64,000 nt of DNA. It comes from Pelobates cultripes. Taxonomy: Eukaryota > Chordata > Amphibia > Anura > Pelobatidae. Made by a program: the position numbers and the translations under genes. The notes beneath the pieces are model-generated. The model made no database searches. It saw only the letters and a program-made list of their open reading frames with translations, and was not told where the DNA came from. Positions within the stretch are counted from its first letter, which is position 1; the number at the start of each line of letters is the position of its first letter. Location of the stretch: assembly GCA_933207985.1 (NCBI GenBank), contig OW240921.1, positions 97,992,167 through 98,056,166 on the forward strand. Direction: 5' to 3'. Below are positions 26,431-40,186 of the stretch, piece by piece.

Positions 26431-27618
26431 AACGGCAAGAAGAAGTTCATCTACTAAACTGACAGTTGTAGAAAATTGGCAAGGGGTATTAAACATTGCT
26501 AGTCTAAATCAAATTGGAAAGATCGTCTAACTGTGCTATTATAGCAGCTTAGGTTTTTTTGTAATTCAATTTGTAATTCCATGATCAATTCCCCGCTATT
26601 TACAATTTAATGAATAAACCGTTCAGACTGAAAAATCACGAACACAGCGTAAATATAAACGTAAACATGAATGCTTTTGTGCGCACAGAAACATTTAGTT
26701 TATATTATGCAACTGTTAAATTAATTATCCTGTGGGAGAGAGAAATGTCTAGTGGAAAATTTATATTTTTGTATATATATTCTATTTTTTAATGCCTTTT
26801 TGCTTCATGCGTTTGACACAAAGATGGGTAGGTGCGGACATCAAATGTGTAATCTGATGCCTAGTTATGGCTCATTCACTTACTGGCTGAGTAGACTTGA
26901 AAAGGCTTTAACTGTAACTATATAGAGCTGGGCCCAACATCGCACTTCTCTATTAGTGAACTACAATTACCATAACTCTTAGTTTTAGAGGGAGGGCTTG
27001 TTCCAGGAGTATAAATGCCTCCAAATCATTCACTGTCTGTTGATGTTCCATGTGGTTTCACGGTCCCCAGTCTCTTTTAAAGTTAGTACCTGTTTCTGCG
27101 ATAACTGTGTCTTTTGAGGTTAAAGCATAGTTTTGCCTGATGCCAGTGAAGGGCATTGTTACAAAAAAAGCTTTGTCTCGGGCATGTGAGATCATTACAT
27201 GGCTCTGATTGTCTGGTCTAATGCGTAGTTCTGTGTTCACAATTGTCTAAAGTATAGTTCAGGTGTTCTAGCAGTTGTTCCTGGTTTGAAACTCTATGCT
27301 CATGTCTAGCAGATGAGAGTGACGTATTTAAAGTTGTCTGGTATAGTGGCAGACTGGAAAGCTTTAAGCTAGTCAGTATACTCTTCCTAAATTTATTTTT
27401 TGTACATACATACTTTCCCCCCTCCATAACCCTCCAGATTGCATTAATAGTGTTTATAACAGGAGCATACCTCCCAAGTGTCTTTGTGTAAGAGGGATAG
27501 TCCCTATTTTGAGCCCAATTTCCTTTGTCCCTCTTTTCTATCATAATGTTCCTCTTTTCTAGGAGCTCCATATGAATGGTGTTTCTGAGTGTATAGTGGT
27601 GTATCTACAATACATGTG

Positions 27619-28209
27619 TTAAAGGGACACTATAGTCACCAGAACAACTACAGCTTATTGAATTTGTTCTGGTGAGTAGAATCATTACCTTCAGGCTTTT
27701 TTGCAATAAACATTGTCTTTTCAGAGAAAATGCAGTGTTTACATTACAGCCTAGTGATAACTTCACTGGCCACTCCTTAGATGGCTGTTAGAGATCCTTC
27801 CTGGGTCATGGCTGCCTAAAATGCATCCAAACATTCAGTGTCTCCTCCCTCTGCATGCAGACACTGAACTTTCCTCATAGAGATTCATTGATTCAATTCA
27901 TCTCTATGAGGAGATGCTGATTGGCCAGGGCTGTGTTTGAATCATGCTGACTCTGCCTCTTTGATTGTCTCAACCAATCCTATAGAGAAGCATTGTGATT
28001 GGATCAGGCTACCACTTCTGCTGATGTCAGCAGGCAGTGGGCAGGTCTAAAGTAAACAGATCCAGAGCTAGCAGCTCCAGACTTGAACACAAGTAGGATT
28101 TTGCTATTTTTAGGAAGGCACGAGTGGACCAGGGGGGCTAGATAGTGGTTTTAATTCTATAGGGTCAGGAATACATGTTTGTGTTTCTGACCCTATATTA
28201 CTACTTTAA
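27619..28209. mobile_element. T2-type MITE
   Basis: TTAA-AGGGACACTATAGTCACC left and a degraded right end before TTAA. It aligns along its length with 39597-40186, including the GGGTCAGGAATACA block near the right end and its complement TGACCCTATA. Confidence 0.8.
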
Positions 28210-31102
28210 GAAAGTAGACTGTGTAAGTAAGATACATTGTTCTAAATTACAGTTTAGTTGTATAGATTGTTATTAGTAAATCACCCAAATATCTCAGAAT
28301 AGCTCTGCTCCTGATAATCCTCCCCCCAAAGGCCCCCCCTCCCCCAACAAAAATAAAGCATCTCTCTTTGTCATTTTTGGAATGTTGGGAGAGTTGTAGA
28401 ACCACAAAGCAGGTTAGAATAAAGTGTCTAGTGACTGAAATTAATATATAATTGACCATGAGTGATATTGCAGTTCCTATCTTTGCCAGTCTCCCATGTT
28501 CTAGTAGTTGCTGTTTTTGCAGACTTTTTTTCCAGCATATCATTGTAGTGCAGGTATTGTCATAATCCATTGACATACATACTTAAGTGAAGTCATAACA
28601 TTCTATTTAGTCACCAGCGTTCATTTGAATGCAGTGTGTAACTAACATGCAGAGTTAATTTAAGGTTTCAGTTCATTTTCAGTATTCCTGCAGTAGATTC
28701 TGTAAAATACATCTTGCATGAGTTATTTGGTTTATGGTTTTCTTTTTCGCCAAATATCTCTGTTCTTTATGGTTTCATACTGCCCACGGCCTACATTAAA
28801 GGATTAAAAGGTTGACTTGTTTTACCCCTTCAGTGCCAAAAACACCTGTCAGAGTAGAAAAGGAGTATCCCAACTCAGTTCTCCATTAACACCTTTGCAA
28901 GCAAATTTTATTTTCATAATATGTCCTCACTTGAATATAGAAGGTAACAGCAATGTAGCGTAGTTGCTGTGCTGCATGTTTAAACTCACAATTAGCGTTG
29001 CAAGTAGGAACTCCTGCTGGAGTGCCATACCAAGATGTTGAATGTTCAGCTGGGATCACATTGCACAGTGTGTGTTAGCAGATCACCAGTAACATAGAGT
29101 GGTGCAATATAGCTGCATTGGGAAGACTGTGATTGGACAACCACAGAAAGTCTGGGCGGGGATAGAAGGGGAGGGCTTACAAAATCTTCAGACAAGAGAT
29201 CTGCAGCTTTTGCAAGCTGTTTTTAGATATACACCTAATGAAAAAATGCATAATTAAATGCATGCAAGTTTTCATATGGGGTACATCTACTAAACAGTGA
29301 ATTTATTTCTTGTTTTTTTTGTATTTGGGCATTGGAGTGTCCTTTTAATTGATAAACTAAAATACATTTTAAATTTGCTAGCATGTCAGATGCTCCTTAA
29401 TACTCAGATCAAATAAAATGTTTATATCATTATTGTTCTAAATGTTTTTGCAATCTGTGAAGATACAGGATGATTTTCTATACTTTGAATTGTTGTGCAT
29501 TTACCATGGAACTGCAAGTTTTAGCCCCAAAACTGCTGAGTTATAAAAATAGTTGAGTTTGAGAATTTTTCCAAATAAGCTATTTCTTTTCCCTACGATT
29601 TGAATTTCCCTTGGGAATCCTTGACAATTATTTAGTAAAAAGCCCTGTATTTCTTGCAAGGTCATAATACGTGTCTCTATGGTGTAAGACCTTTAAGTGC
29701 TAAGAGATTAAAATAGCTTCATTGTAGACATCTCAGGCCTTTAATTACATATTCCAAAAATACACTTGTATTCGTTGATCTTTAATATCTTGTCATTCAC
29801 ACAGCTAATGTCAGACTTTGTAATCCAGATCCATCGAAGTTCTGTGCAGATTACGTGCTTTTTGGCTGTATTGATATTAGCAGACACAGTATCAGTTGCA
29901 CAATTGTGTCTGGAAGAAAGGATTAATTACTTACTGATTAGCTGCAAAATGCAGGATAACGTTCTCAATTAGCAGCTGACCTCCTAAGACTAAAATTACT
30001 ATATCTTCCTGATGTACCCAGCCCTTCTATTAAGTATTGGAATGTTAACAACTTTGCGTGCTAGAAATGATACAATTGGATGCATTAGTATAGAAATACA
30101 ACCAACCTCAGACATTCTTTACTATTAACCCCATGTCTCACCTTTCCGATTGCCTTATTGACTGGAAGCTTGCACTGCAGGGGTTATAATAGCTACAGTA
30201 CTATTAGTCCTTGAATGAATGTATACAGTTGTAGAATTTGCAGCTGCCATTGAAATGTTAATAAAAAGCCCTAATATTGGAGCGTTCTCAAGTTTTGAGA
30301 CTATTGGTTTCCAAAGACAGGTTATCCACCTTCTCAGTGGCACTAACTTTTTTTTTCAGCAGGCTGCACCCTTGGGTCTGTAACAGTTGACCATTGGGGG
30401 ACAGTACACTAAGACAAGACAAGAGAATATCGCCCACAGTGGCTACTGTAAATCTATGGGGTAGATTGATCAAAGTGTTACCAATACTTTTTTGGTAAGT
30501 TTTTGGCACATTTTATTTAATCTGACAGTTTATCTCATCTGCTGCTTCTTTCTCGCCCTAATTGTCATTTTTGAATGTCTGCAATTCATCAATCTTTTCA
30601 CCACTTTTTCCGACAGAAAAGTGTTTTGTTGCGGTCTAAATTCGATAATTGAGATAATAATAATAATAATAATGGATAATAATGGAAGTTTTTACTATGA
30701 GCAAAACAATCAGTTTTTAGAATCACTTTTAGGACACTTTAATAAAAACTGTAATTGAAATAATTACGAAATTTTCCCGTCATGTTTCAGAACACATTCA
30801 TAAATCTCCCCCTTTGAATGTATCAAAAAATAACATGATAAACACTCAGAGATGCAATAATTGCTGAGTTTTTAGATTGTACAAGAACAGAGCTGTATTG
30901 CAGTAGTTTTGCGGCAGTCAGCAGCATAAGGGTGGCCATCACATTCATCTTTATCCATGGTTTGTCTTAGCACCAAATAACCGCACGTACATTGACTGGC
31001 TTCTAGACTATCCACTCTAGGGAAGACCAGATTTTACTAGAGACAACCAGAACACAAACAGAGGGCCCTGTGAAGGTCATTCATTCATGAGCACGACATA
31101 CA
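28210..31102. other. No gene recognised
   Basis: Includes a possible T2 right end at about 29334-29348 (GGAGTGTCC-TTTTAA) preceded by a TCTACTAAACAGTGA block shared with other copies. The rest is unique AT-rich DNA. Confidence 0.5.
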
Positions 31103-31175
31103 TTATTTAATATTATTTATATAGCGTCAACATATTCTACAGCCCTTTACAATTATAGAAAAGGAATACAAGGAA
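31103..31175 (-). repeat. L2-like LINE/SINE 3' tail, antisense
   Basis: TATTTATATAGCGTCAACAT followed by ATTCTACAGCCCTTTACAAT is the complement of the tail of the LINE at 41548-42492. Confidence 0.6.
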
Positions 31176-32425
31176 GACCTTGCTCAAACAATCAATGAGG
31201 ATTGGAGGTAGGCGAATATGTATCAATAGCGACACTTATGAGAGGTGGTGTGACCAGGTTGAAACCTGGAGTTCCCAGTTCTAAGGCCAATATATGTAGA
31301 AATACATACGTCCAATAATCCAATAATGTGATTTGTACACATATACAATAAATGAACACCAAGTATAGGGAATAACATGAAGGATAAAATATAGGCTTGA
31401 ATGATTACAGAATTTAATTAATGTAATCTATTTATAAAATAGCACTTGGAATGGAATTACAGTTTCATATTTTTTTGTTTGACTTCTCTAATAAGTGGAA
31501 TCATCCAAGTCAATGACTTTCAAACCGACTCTTAAAAAAGCATTTACATTATCAAGGCAGATAAATATCACAGCGCAAATTTCTCGGATTCGCTACCCTG
31601 GGTTGAACTGGGGATATCTGTGATTATTGGTGCATTTATGACTGTTCCTTGAGGGCTGGTTTGAGTATTATAGGCTGTCTTGTTTGAGCATCATCAGCTA
31701 CTTCTTAATTGAGCCCTAAATCCTACATCATTAATTCTTTAGGACATACTTTGAGATCCCCTGCCCTAAGTTCCAGTTAACAGAGGCAATGCTACATCCA
31801 AGTTTATCTAAAGATATCTAATTAAAACCATACCGTGCTAATTATAAAGTGTTACGTGTTGTTTTCATAAAATGTTATTAGACATGCATTATTTTACAAA
31901 ACTAGAGTCGAAACAGTAAATCTACCTGCCAATATGTCTGTTGTCCGACAATGATATGAAACATAGAGACAAATGTCTCTGCACATCAGAGCGTAAGATA
32001 TAGTGTATGGTGCACTCACGATCAAATGAACATGTCATGGCTTAGATCCAATATTGGATGATGTTGGTAATGTGTGGTGTTAACATGCGCAACACTACTG
32101 CTAACAGTAACATTTGTATGCTAGAAACACTGTTGCAGTTATTGCTAAGTTGAAAATGTATCTAGGAGAACAGCGTGTATTTAGAAATGTATTATTTAGT
32201 TTTCATTCAACAAACATGATACTTGCACAACAATTTTTTAATTAAAACCATGAAAAATACTTATGTAATAATTACAAAAAGTCTGTTCTTGATCCCTGTT
32301 CCAAATGTAATATTTAAGATTCATTAGGGTTGAAAAGAAATAAAAAGAACATATTTAACCCACAAGCAGAATAAATACATGGCTTTTGAAGAAACACAAT
32401 AAAATATAAACAGTAGATAGATACC

Positions 32426-32960
32426 TTAAAGGGATACTGTAAGCACCAAAACAACATTAGCTTAATAAAACAGTTTTGGTGTATAGATCATGCTCCTACA
32501 ATCTCACTGCTTAGCTCACTACTATTTAGGAGTTAAATTACTTTTATTTATATTTATGCAACCCTAGCCACACTTCCCCTGGGTGAGACTGACACAGCCA
32601 ACATGAAAAAAAAAATGGTTTAATTTTCAATCAGCACACTGTGTTGACTGTAGACGTTTTTGCCTCCTGTATTGTTAATTGAACTTTAATCACACAGAGG
32701 GCTCCTGGATGCTCTAGCAAGCTACTAGCAAAGCAGGAAATAAGAACTTCTATATTAAACAGAATGTGCAGTAAATGACGTTTAAACATTAGATCTCTCT
32801 ATCCAGGAAATGTGAAGGGAGACTGTGTAAGCCACATGCAGGGAGGTGTGACTAGGGCTGCATAAACAAAGTGATTTAACTCCTAAATGGCAGAGAATTG
32901 AGCAATGAGACTGCATGGGGCATGATCATTAAGATAAAATTGCTTATAGTGTCGCTTTAA
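32426..32960. mobile_element. T2-type MITE
   Basis: TTAA-AGGGATACTGTAAGCACC and CTTATAGTGTCGCT-TTAA. The interior TTTTGGTGTATAGATCATGC recurs at about 38320-38350, marking a subfamily. Confidence 0.8.
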
Positions 32961-35358
32961 ACTTAGGATCATTGAAAATTTATTGAAAATTACAAACGTT
33001 ACGCCAAAAGATACAAATGTTTTTACATTTTACAAGTGGTTATTATGTCTCCACATCTCATTGCTTAGTTAATGCATTCCTGTATATATTAGCAGCATAT
33101 GTGGTTTGGTAATTTTGCATAATTCTTTTCTATTTATTTCTCTCGCCCCAGCTGCTGCTCAGCGCTAAATATTTTCATCCCAATAAAATTCATTGTGGAA
33201 GGAAAAGTAATGTACAAGTGTATTTATTGAAGCACATAATTGAAAAGGAGAAATATACCTTCAGGCACAAATTCTATTAATAAAAAAAAGCTCATAAGGT
33301 GATACTTTGACAAAACAGATGGAGAGCACTATACGAATATATATATATATATCTTTTTTAATATTGCTGTCTGGCATGACAAAAAAAAAATAATAATAAT
33401 TGTTAGAGTGCAGAATATTTTTAGAACACAGATACATATCTCCCAAGTGTCACAGTTTACAAAAGAAAGTCCCTATTTTCAGCCTAAATACGCCTGTTCC
33501 TCTTTTCTATCATATTGTCCCACTTTCATAGAGGCTCAATATTGGTGGTATGTATTGTATAATAGAGCTTCACAGCAATAAAACTCACAGTTATGAGTCA
33601 TCTAACTATAATAAACGTGTTAAGAAATGTGTCTATTCATTTTCCGAAGTGTGAATTGTAAGCAGTATTTTAATTTTGGCCTGAAATTTGAAGCTCACTT
33701 TGAACTCAAAGAAATTCACGGTAAATTTCCACGCTAAATTTGTAACTCTAGTTGTTGTGGATGGCCAAGCTCCAAGTACGTCATAGTCTACAGCAGGTAG
33801 ATCTCAAAAGGGTGCTTATGACAAATTTCACACAAACAATGTATAATTTTGTATACTTGCAAGTTATATGCAGATACTGTACCCAGTGATACAAATAATT
33901 AGTTTTCTTCTTGGGATTGTTAATGACTTAGATTCCACAATTAGAAAATAGACAAAAAAGTGCGGTTTTGGATAGTTCACTATGTACTTAGCTGCTTAAA
34001 GATTAAGAAACTCCCTGAGGTGATATATTTTCAATTATGTTGGAGTGCTACATTTTTTTCCTCTTGAGTTCCCACTTAATGGCAAATCAGCATTTGGACA
34101 GCAGGCTTTAGCCAAACATTCTACATCAAAGTCTTCTAAAGTTTAACGACGAAAGCACAGGGATATTGCTCACTCGGGTTACCGTGACAGCATGTTATGT
34201 AAAGAATTCTGTGTCTACGTAACGGCTAGACAGTTTCACCCAGACATACACAGGTCACATGCGTTCTATCGACAGATCATGCTGATAAATATTTGTTGTT
34301 TTGTTTGTTGGGAAGGTCCTTGCAGCCTCAGTTGGTTAACGTACCAGTTGTAGATCCTGTTCAGGCTGCAGAGCTGGTTTGATTTACGGCAGGTTCAACT
34401 TAGCCTTTCATCCTTTTGACATAATCAAAAGGAGTATTACTAAATTAAGTATCAGTGAAATGTTTTAATCTGATGACATTTTGTTTAAAATCTGAGCATG
34501 TGTTAAATTCTTCATGCGGAGTGAAGGGCTATGCAAAAAAACACATTTTTATTATGTACATGACAACCAAAACTACCAGATAATGGAAGTTCTTTACGTT
34601 ATTTCGTATACAGTTAAAACTCTTTGTTGTAATTGTAGTTGGAAAGCAAATTAGCTAGGGGCCACTATGTTTGTAAATAAATAAATATTAAAGGTTTTTC
34701 ATTAAACTTTGGATTTTAGAAATTGGAAACTGAATTACAAAATTTAGACAAAATGTAATGTGAAAAAATTCTTCAGCCCAACTTGTTTTATTCTAAGCTG
34801 AATTTTGAAATTCAGTTTTTAGTTTACTACAATATGATGTTTTTATGAGTAAACCTCATAGTGTCAGAAACAGTGAGGTGAAAACAGACAAAGAAATCCA
34901 TCAGCATGAATTTTTATTATGGAATCGAGGCTCGGGTAAGGGATAAAATGGCAAATGTTATAAAAAGGCTGTGGCATATTTTTTTTAATGAAATCAAGTG
35001 AGTCTGTTTTTACTGGGTCTTTGACAACTGATTCAAAATTTACAAAATGTCGAGTTTAGTAACAATGATAACTGATGGATTTCTCTGTAAGATGCTCAGG
35101 ACCGAAGGGGTTAAAGTGTCTGCATAAGAAGCTACAACTGGGATCTGTGGCAGATCTCACAAGATTCTCTATAGATATAGTGAAAGGTCAAAATTTCAAG
35201 TCCTACGTTACTAGTCAGGTATAAAAGTTACTACCCACTGTAGTCCTGGAGGATCCATGGCGCACTCATCAGAGGTGAATTTCTGCTTGCAAATATTGAA
35301 TTTTGATTTGCAGTTGGCTAGTGGATAACTCAATTTTGATTCCTGTTCTGTTGAATGT
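32961..35358. other. No gene recognised
   Basis: AT-rich DNA with a short TA run (33338-33352). No supported frame or repeat boundaries. Confidence 0.6.
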
Positions 35359-35888
35359 TTAAAGGGATACAATAAGTGCCAGGAATACAAAGCTATATTC
35401 CTGGCACTATCACACCCACTCCCCCACCTCCCTTGCACTCCCTGCCCAGTTGAATAAAGGGTTAAAAAACTCTATTTACTCACCTTATCCCAGCGTCTAT
35501 GTCCCTTGGGCTGGGTCAAAGTTTTGCCCCCTCTGACATCCCGTGACGAACGGACGCTAATGCGCATGCGTGGCAAATGCCTGAGGCATTAGACCTCCCT
35601 ATAGCAAAGCATTGAATTAATGCTTTCTTATGTGGAAAATCTGATGCTTAATGTCCTCATGCAGAGTGTGAGGGCGTTCAGCGTCAGATACCGAACCAAA
35701 GGTCTGCTTCGATCCAGGAAGCGCCTCCACTGGATCCATTGGAGGCAGACTTTGTGCTGCAATGTTAAACATTGCAGTTTCTCTGGAACTGCATTGTTTA
35801 ACATTGCAGCACTAAGTGCCAAAGGGACACTGCACCCAGACTACTTCAATGAACTGAAGTGGTTTGGGTGCCTATAGTGTCCCTTTAA
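35359..35888. mobile_element. T2-type MITE
   Basis: TTAA-AGGGATACAATAAGTGCC and CCTATAGTGTCCCT-TTAA. The right-end hairpin at about 35837-35874 matches the 47201-47645 element. The open frames on both strands here are by-products of the repeat. Confidence 0.8.
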
Positions 35889-35983
35889 ATAAACTTTTTT
35901 TCCTATCAGCCTTGAGAGTGATGTCTGGTGGGAAATGGCAAGGTACGGCAAGTGTAGATGCATGTTTCATGTTTTGCCATTAT

Positions 35984-36030
35984 ATGGCTACGGAATCTGA
36001 TGGCGCTATATAAATAATAAAATAATAATA
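35984..36030 (+). repeat. L2-like LINE/SINE 3' tail, sense
   Basis: CGGAATCTGATGGCGCTATA followed by an AATAAT tail; the last ~45 bp of the same family. Confidence 0.6.
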
Positions 36031-37604
36031 ATGTAAGGCAATGCAGTCTCTGCTAAAAATGGGTTTTCCAAAAGATTCTCAGGAATATTTACTAAGGTGA
36101 TCAATCTACTAAATTTAATGATGTGACAATTCAACTTTAAATCCACAATATCTGAATTGTAAATAAATTAAAACTCAGGTATGTTTTCAAGTCAGCAATA
36201 TAGGACTAATATATGAAATTCACTTTGAATTAGGATTTTTAACGATATTCACTTTGGTATATAACCCTATCTACATGAAACACTTAGAAGTGACAATGTT
36301 GCTTTAAGAAAATAATCTTTATATCATTCCCACCCTGACCTTTATATCGAGTACATTTTGTTGAGGTTCTACCTGCAGGGCACATTGTCATAAAGATTCC
36401 TTAACTCTTTCAATGCTAGAGTTCTGATAAAACAGCGCTTAAAGAAAGATCAACATAGTTATTTACTAAAATGAGAATTCAAAGAGCCGCCGACACTCAA
36501 CTGAAGGTCTAGCTGACGTAGAGAGTTTTTTTTTTCATTTTGGCTGTTTGACCATAAATTTTAATTTCACTTTAAATTCTCAATTTAATAAACAACCCCA
36601 CTAAAAGGGTCTCTGTCCTTTCTAACTTATTATTGTTCAATTTAAAGCTGTAAATATGATAAAAAAATAAGATAAACAATACACTCGAATCAGAATTGGG
36701 GCCTTCCTGTGCCTCACTCAGCATCTATAATGCAGGCATTTGCCACACTGCTCTTGTGAAATGTCTCTTGATAACAGAAAAATATGATCACCCTTTTATT
36801 CAACCATCAGACAAAAATAGTTCTCATAATGTTTTGTTCGAGGAAAATTGCCTTTCCTGCTAAAAGCAAAAAAAAAAAAATGTTTTATTTATTTAAGTTC
36901 CTGCTGAGATTTTGTGAATTAGGAATCTGAAGAAGCATGTTCCCCTTGGATTTTTTTATTTTTATATTTTTTAAGTCAGTGCTCTTTAGTGTGAAGCTGA
37001 TGGATGCCACACATTGATACAAGTCTTTTTTTTATGAAGCTTTTGCAGCATGAATGGGCAGACTTTATCTATCACACAGCAGCTGGTTCTAAAGTAAGCA
37101 CCATCCAGGAAAGGATTCGGAAAAATGACGAATGTGACAGAAGCGTCATTTATCCGTCAGCTGTCAGACCGCTGATAGAAGATGAGATGATACTATTCAG
37201 AATCCGATGGAAGACTCCCAGCCAGTAATCACTAGCTAATTCCATCCATCACACCTCGGGCAGCCTTTCCACCTAGAATCTCTGAACGCCTCACCTGGAT
37301 CGACTGTTTATTCTCAAGCTCCGTGATTGCTTTCAAAAGTAGAAAGAAAAAAAAACAGCATTTTGGCCAAACCTTTAGGCAATGACTGTACACGGATAGA
37401 AAATCCTAGGTGTCTACTGGATTTACAATAAATTAATGTATTAATCGCTTATCGCTTCAAAGTGGATCTGTCATCAGAATTTCGATTTCAACCATTTTGT
37501 AGCATATTAAATGCTTCCTCTATAGTGTGTTGATACTTTATAAATCTGTTTAATTGATAACCTAATTAATCTGGTGTTCAATGATGGCAGTGGATACTCT
37601 ATAT
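36031..37604. other. No gene recognised
   Basis: A 74-codon frame at 37004-37228 has protein-like composition (Asp/Glu/Arg-rich, ending in TAA) but no family match, no Kozak ATG and no splice sites I would trust. Left as non-coding. Confidence 0.5.
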
Positions 37605-37752
37605 TAGGGGTGCCCAAAAGGTAGATCCCAACATGTTTTTAAACTACAGCTTCCATGATGCTTTGTCATTCTTAAGCAATCTGAAGGCATGCAAAGCATT
37701 ATGGGCATTGTAGTTCTACAACATCTGGGGATCTACCATTTGGGCACCCCTG
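37605..37752. mobile_element. hAT-like MITE with 8-bp target duplication
   Basis: Ends TAGGGGTGCCCAAA and TTTGGGCACCCCTG, flanked by CTCTATAT (37597-37604) and CTCTACAT (37753-37760), a 7-of-8 duplication. The interior carries AACTACAGCTTCCATGATGC and its complement. Confidence 0.8.
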
Positions 37753-37978
37753 CTCTACATGATAAGATGTCCAAACAATGCATTTTCTTTCTCGTTCATA
37801 GTGATATACTGAGAGCTAATCGTATCAACTCTTAAAACACCAGATGCTGGTTGGCTGGTGTCATCATCCTTTTTCAATAGACTATAATTTGTTGTGTTTT
37901 ATAGGCAATTACACTCTGAAAAAAGGTGAATAATGATTTTCAAGAGGTAATTTTAGCTGAAGTTGTTAACCGTTTTGT

Positions 37979-38282
37979 TTAAAGGAACACTCTAAACACC
38001 TAAAAAACTTTAGCTTGCTGAAATGCTTTATGTGTGAAGAGTAATGTATGTTCTTTTTTAAAATCTTTTACAAAAAGCGCAATTCTTTATAGAAACTGTT
38101 ACTTTTATAAATTACTCTTGCTACACCCCTGACAATCTGTCCTAATCCTGCTACTTTCTGGTTTGTTTAGCTCAGTGGAGATAAATTCAAGAGGCAACAA
38201 TTGCCCAGAGCTTCTGCCTTGCAAATACTTCTCATTGAGTGTATATCTACTAAATTGTGATATATAAGCAAAAATTATATCA
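37979..38282. mobile_element. T2-type MITE, right end interrupted
   Basis: TTAA-AGGAACACTCTAAACACC at the left. Its interior parallels 12699-12905. The right end is replaced by the start of the next element. Confidence 0.6.
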
Positions 38283-38700
38283 AAGGGACACTCTTAGCAA
38301 CAATACAACTTTAGCTTAATGAAGCAGTTTTGGTGTATAAATCATGCCCCTGCAGTCTCACTTGTCAATTGTCTGCCATTTAGGAGTTAAATCACTGTAT
38401 TTATACAGTCTATGCCCCACCTACCCTGGCAGTCCACTCTGCATCCAGACTTCTTCTGCAGGGAAAACAAGATGTTGCTATAGAATAAAGCACGACCAAT
38501 CCAAGCCTTCGCTTAGCTGATGCTCCCAGCCAATGAGGGCAGTCCAGCATGGCCTTGGTTAACTGGATTTGCCTGCAGGAGAAGACAAGTAAATTGCCAA
38601 ATCGTACTAAAACAGTTTGGCTACATACTGTTGGATGGCATCAAAGGCATTTATGACACCATAACCACCACACTACTAGTAGGCTGATGCCTCTTTTAAT
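38283..38700. mobile_element. T2-type MITE, diverged
   Basis: Starts CAAAGGGACACTCTTAGCAAC; interior as in 32426-32960. The right half (CAGCTGATGCTC-like, then CATAACCACCAC) resembles 3270-3560. The right end is near CTCTTTTAA at 38692-38700. Confidence 0.5.
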
Positions 38701-39276
38701 ACATTATGATGCAATAATGATGTAAAATATAAATATTAAAAAAGAGCTAATATAAACTTTGTCATGTTTGCTGCAGATCAGAAACTAGGAATTGTCTGAT
38801 ATTTCTTGCCTAATCTCCATCCTTTGTTTGATTTTAATAGGTGTGGCTTGATCATGAGTTTATAATACTTGGTATATATGGCACCATCTCATTGTAGGAA
38901 GGAAATGAAAATTTTGATCCCAGCATCAATGAATCCAGTCAATGTTATTTAAAAGAGAAAATAAATAGTTGCGGCGCACTCAGACTACAAAAAATATAAC
39001 ACAAAGAAGGCTACTAACATGCCTATCTAAGAATAAATATGGGGATTTGGTTCCACTATATGGCCATATGTTGGCCCACCACTTTCAAAGTACCTAAGCT
39101 ATTTAGCTATAGTACCTATGCTAAAATGTGGGGGACAAATTAAATAGTACTAGTGTTGAAAATAAAAGGTGTTACATTAAATCCTGGTAAGAGCATAGTG
39201 AGTATACAAAAATAAGTGATGAAAACAATTAAAAACAGTGTTAAAACTAAACAATTAACGTGTTGGTGCTAAGATG

Positions 39277-39592
39277 AGTATACTCACTATTGCAGATGAT
39301 ATCTGTGCTGACTGAAGAAAATAATAAAAGTGACCTGACTATTGAAAAACTCCTCCTATATATACACACCTGTGGCCACCTCTAAAGGCGCCTCTGAAGC
39401 TGGGGGGCCTGGGCGGGGTGCTTAACCCCAAAGGAATCTGGTCTGGATTCCAAACGTAATGTGTACAGAGAAAGGATAGGGGGCACTCCCGAGACCTGCA
39501 TTTTGCATGAAAGGTGCAGTCAGCACAGATATCATCTGCAATAGTGAGTAATGCAGGTCTCGGGAGTGCCCCCTATCCTTTCTCTGTAAATG
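39277..39592. repeat. Nested inverted repeats
   Basis: Two overlapping inverted pairs. 39457-39495 against 39551-39590 is a perfect pair of about 39 bp (core GGGGGCACTCCCGAGACCTG). 39277-39315 against 39519-39552 shares ACTCACTATTGCAGATGATA and its complement. Together they make a composite foldback of a dispersed repeat. Confidence 0.8.
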
Positions 39593-39596
39593 TTAT

Positions 39597-40186
39597 TTAA
39601 AGGGACACTATAGTCACCAAAACAACTACAGCTTAATGTAGTTGTTCTTGTGAGTATAATCATTCACTTAAGGCATTTTCATGTAAACACTGCCTTTACA
39701 GAGAAGAGGCAGTGTTAACTTTGCCCCTAGAGATACCTCCAGTGGCTACTCCTCAGAGGGCCACTGGGGGTGCTTCCTGGGGCAGTGTTGCACAGTAGGC
39801 AGCACTGCCGCTCAGCATCTCCACGCTCTGCATGGAGATGTTGACATTTTCTTATAGAGATGCATTGATTCAATGCATCTCTATGAGGAGGTGGTGATTG
39901 GACAAAACAGCATTTGGCCTAGCCCCCATGCCGCCTCCTTGCCGATTTCAGCCAATCTAATGTGTTCCCTATAGGAAAGCATTGGATTGTCTACAAATCA
40001 TAAATTCTGATGATGTCACGAATGAGACGTATCGGGGGTGGTGCCAGCACTGGCGGACCTGCGCGGTACTGGAAATAAGATGTGTTTTAACCCCTTCTAA
40101 GGGGGGCAAGCCAACTAAATGGTGGTTTTAACATTATAGGGTCAGGAATACACGTTTGTGTTCTTGACCCTATAGTGTTCCTTTAA
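39597..40186. mobile_element. T2-type MITE, well preserved
   Basis: TTAA-AGGGACACTATAG and CTATAGTGTTCCT-TTAA, with one mismatch between the 13-base ends. At 590 bp it is the best-preserved member of its subfamily here and aligns with 27619-28209. Confidence 0.85.

Noticed and set aside
35620..35877. Opposite-strand frames of 85 and 64 codons
   Set aside because: Both lie in the T2-type MITE at 35359-35888.
37004..37228. 74-codon frame with plausible composition
   Set aside because: No recognised motif, weak start context, no convincing splice sites.
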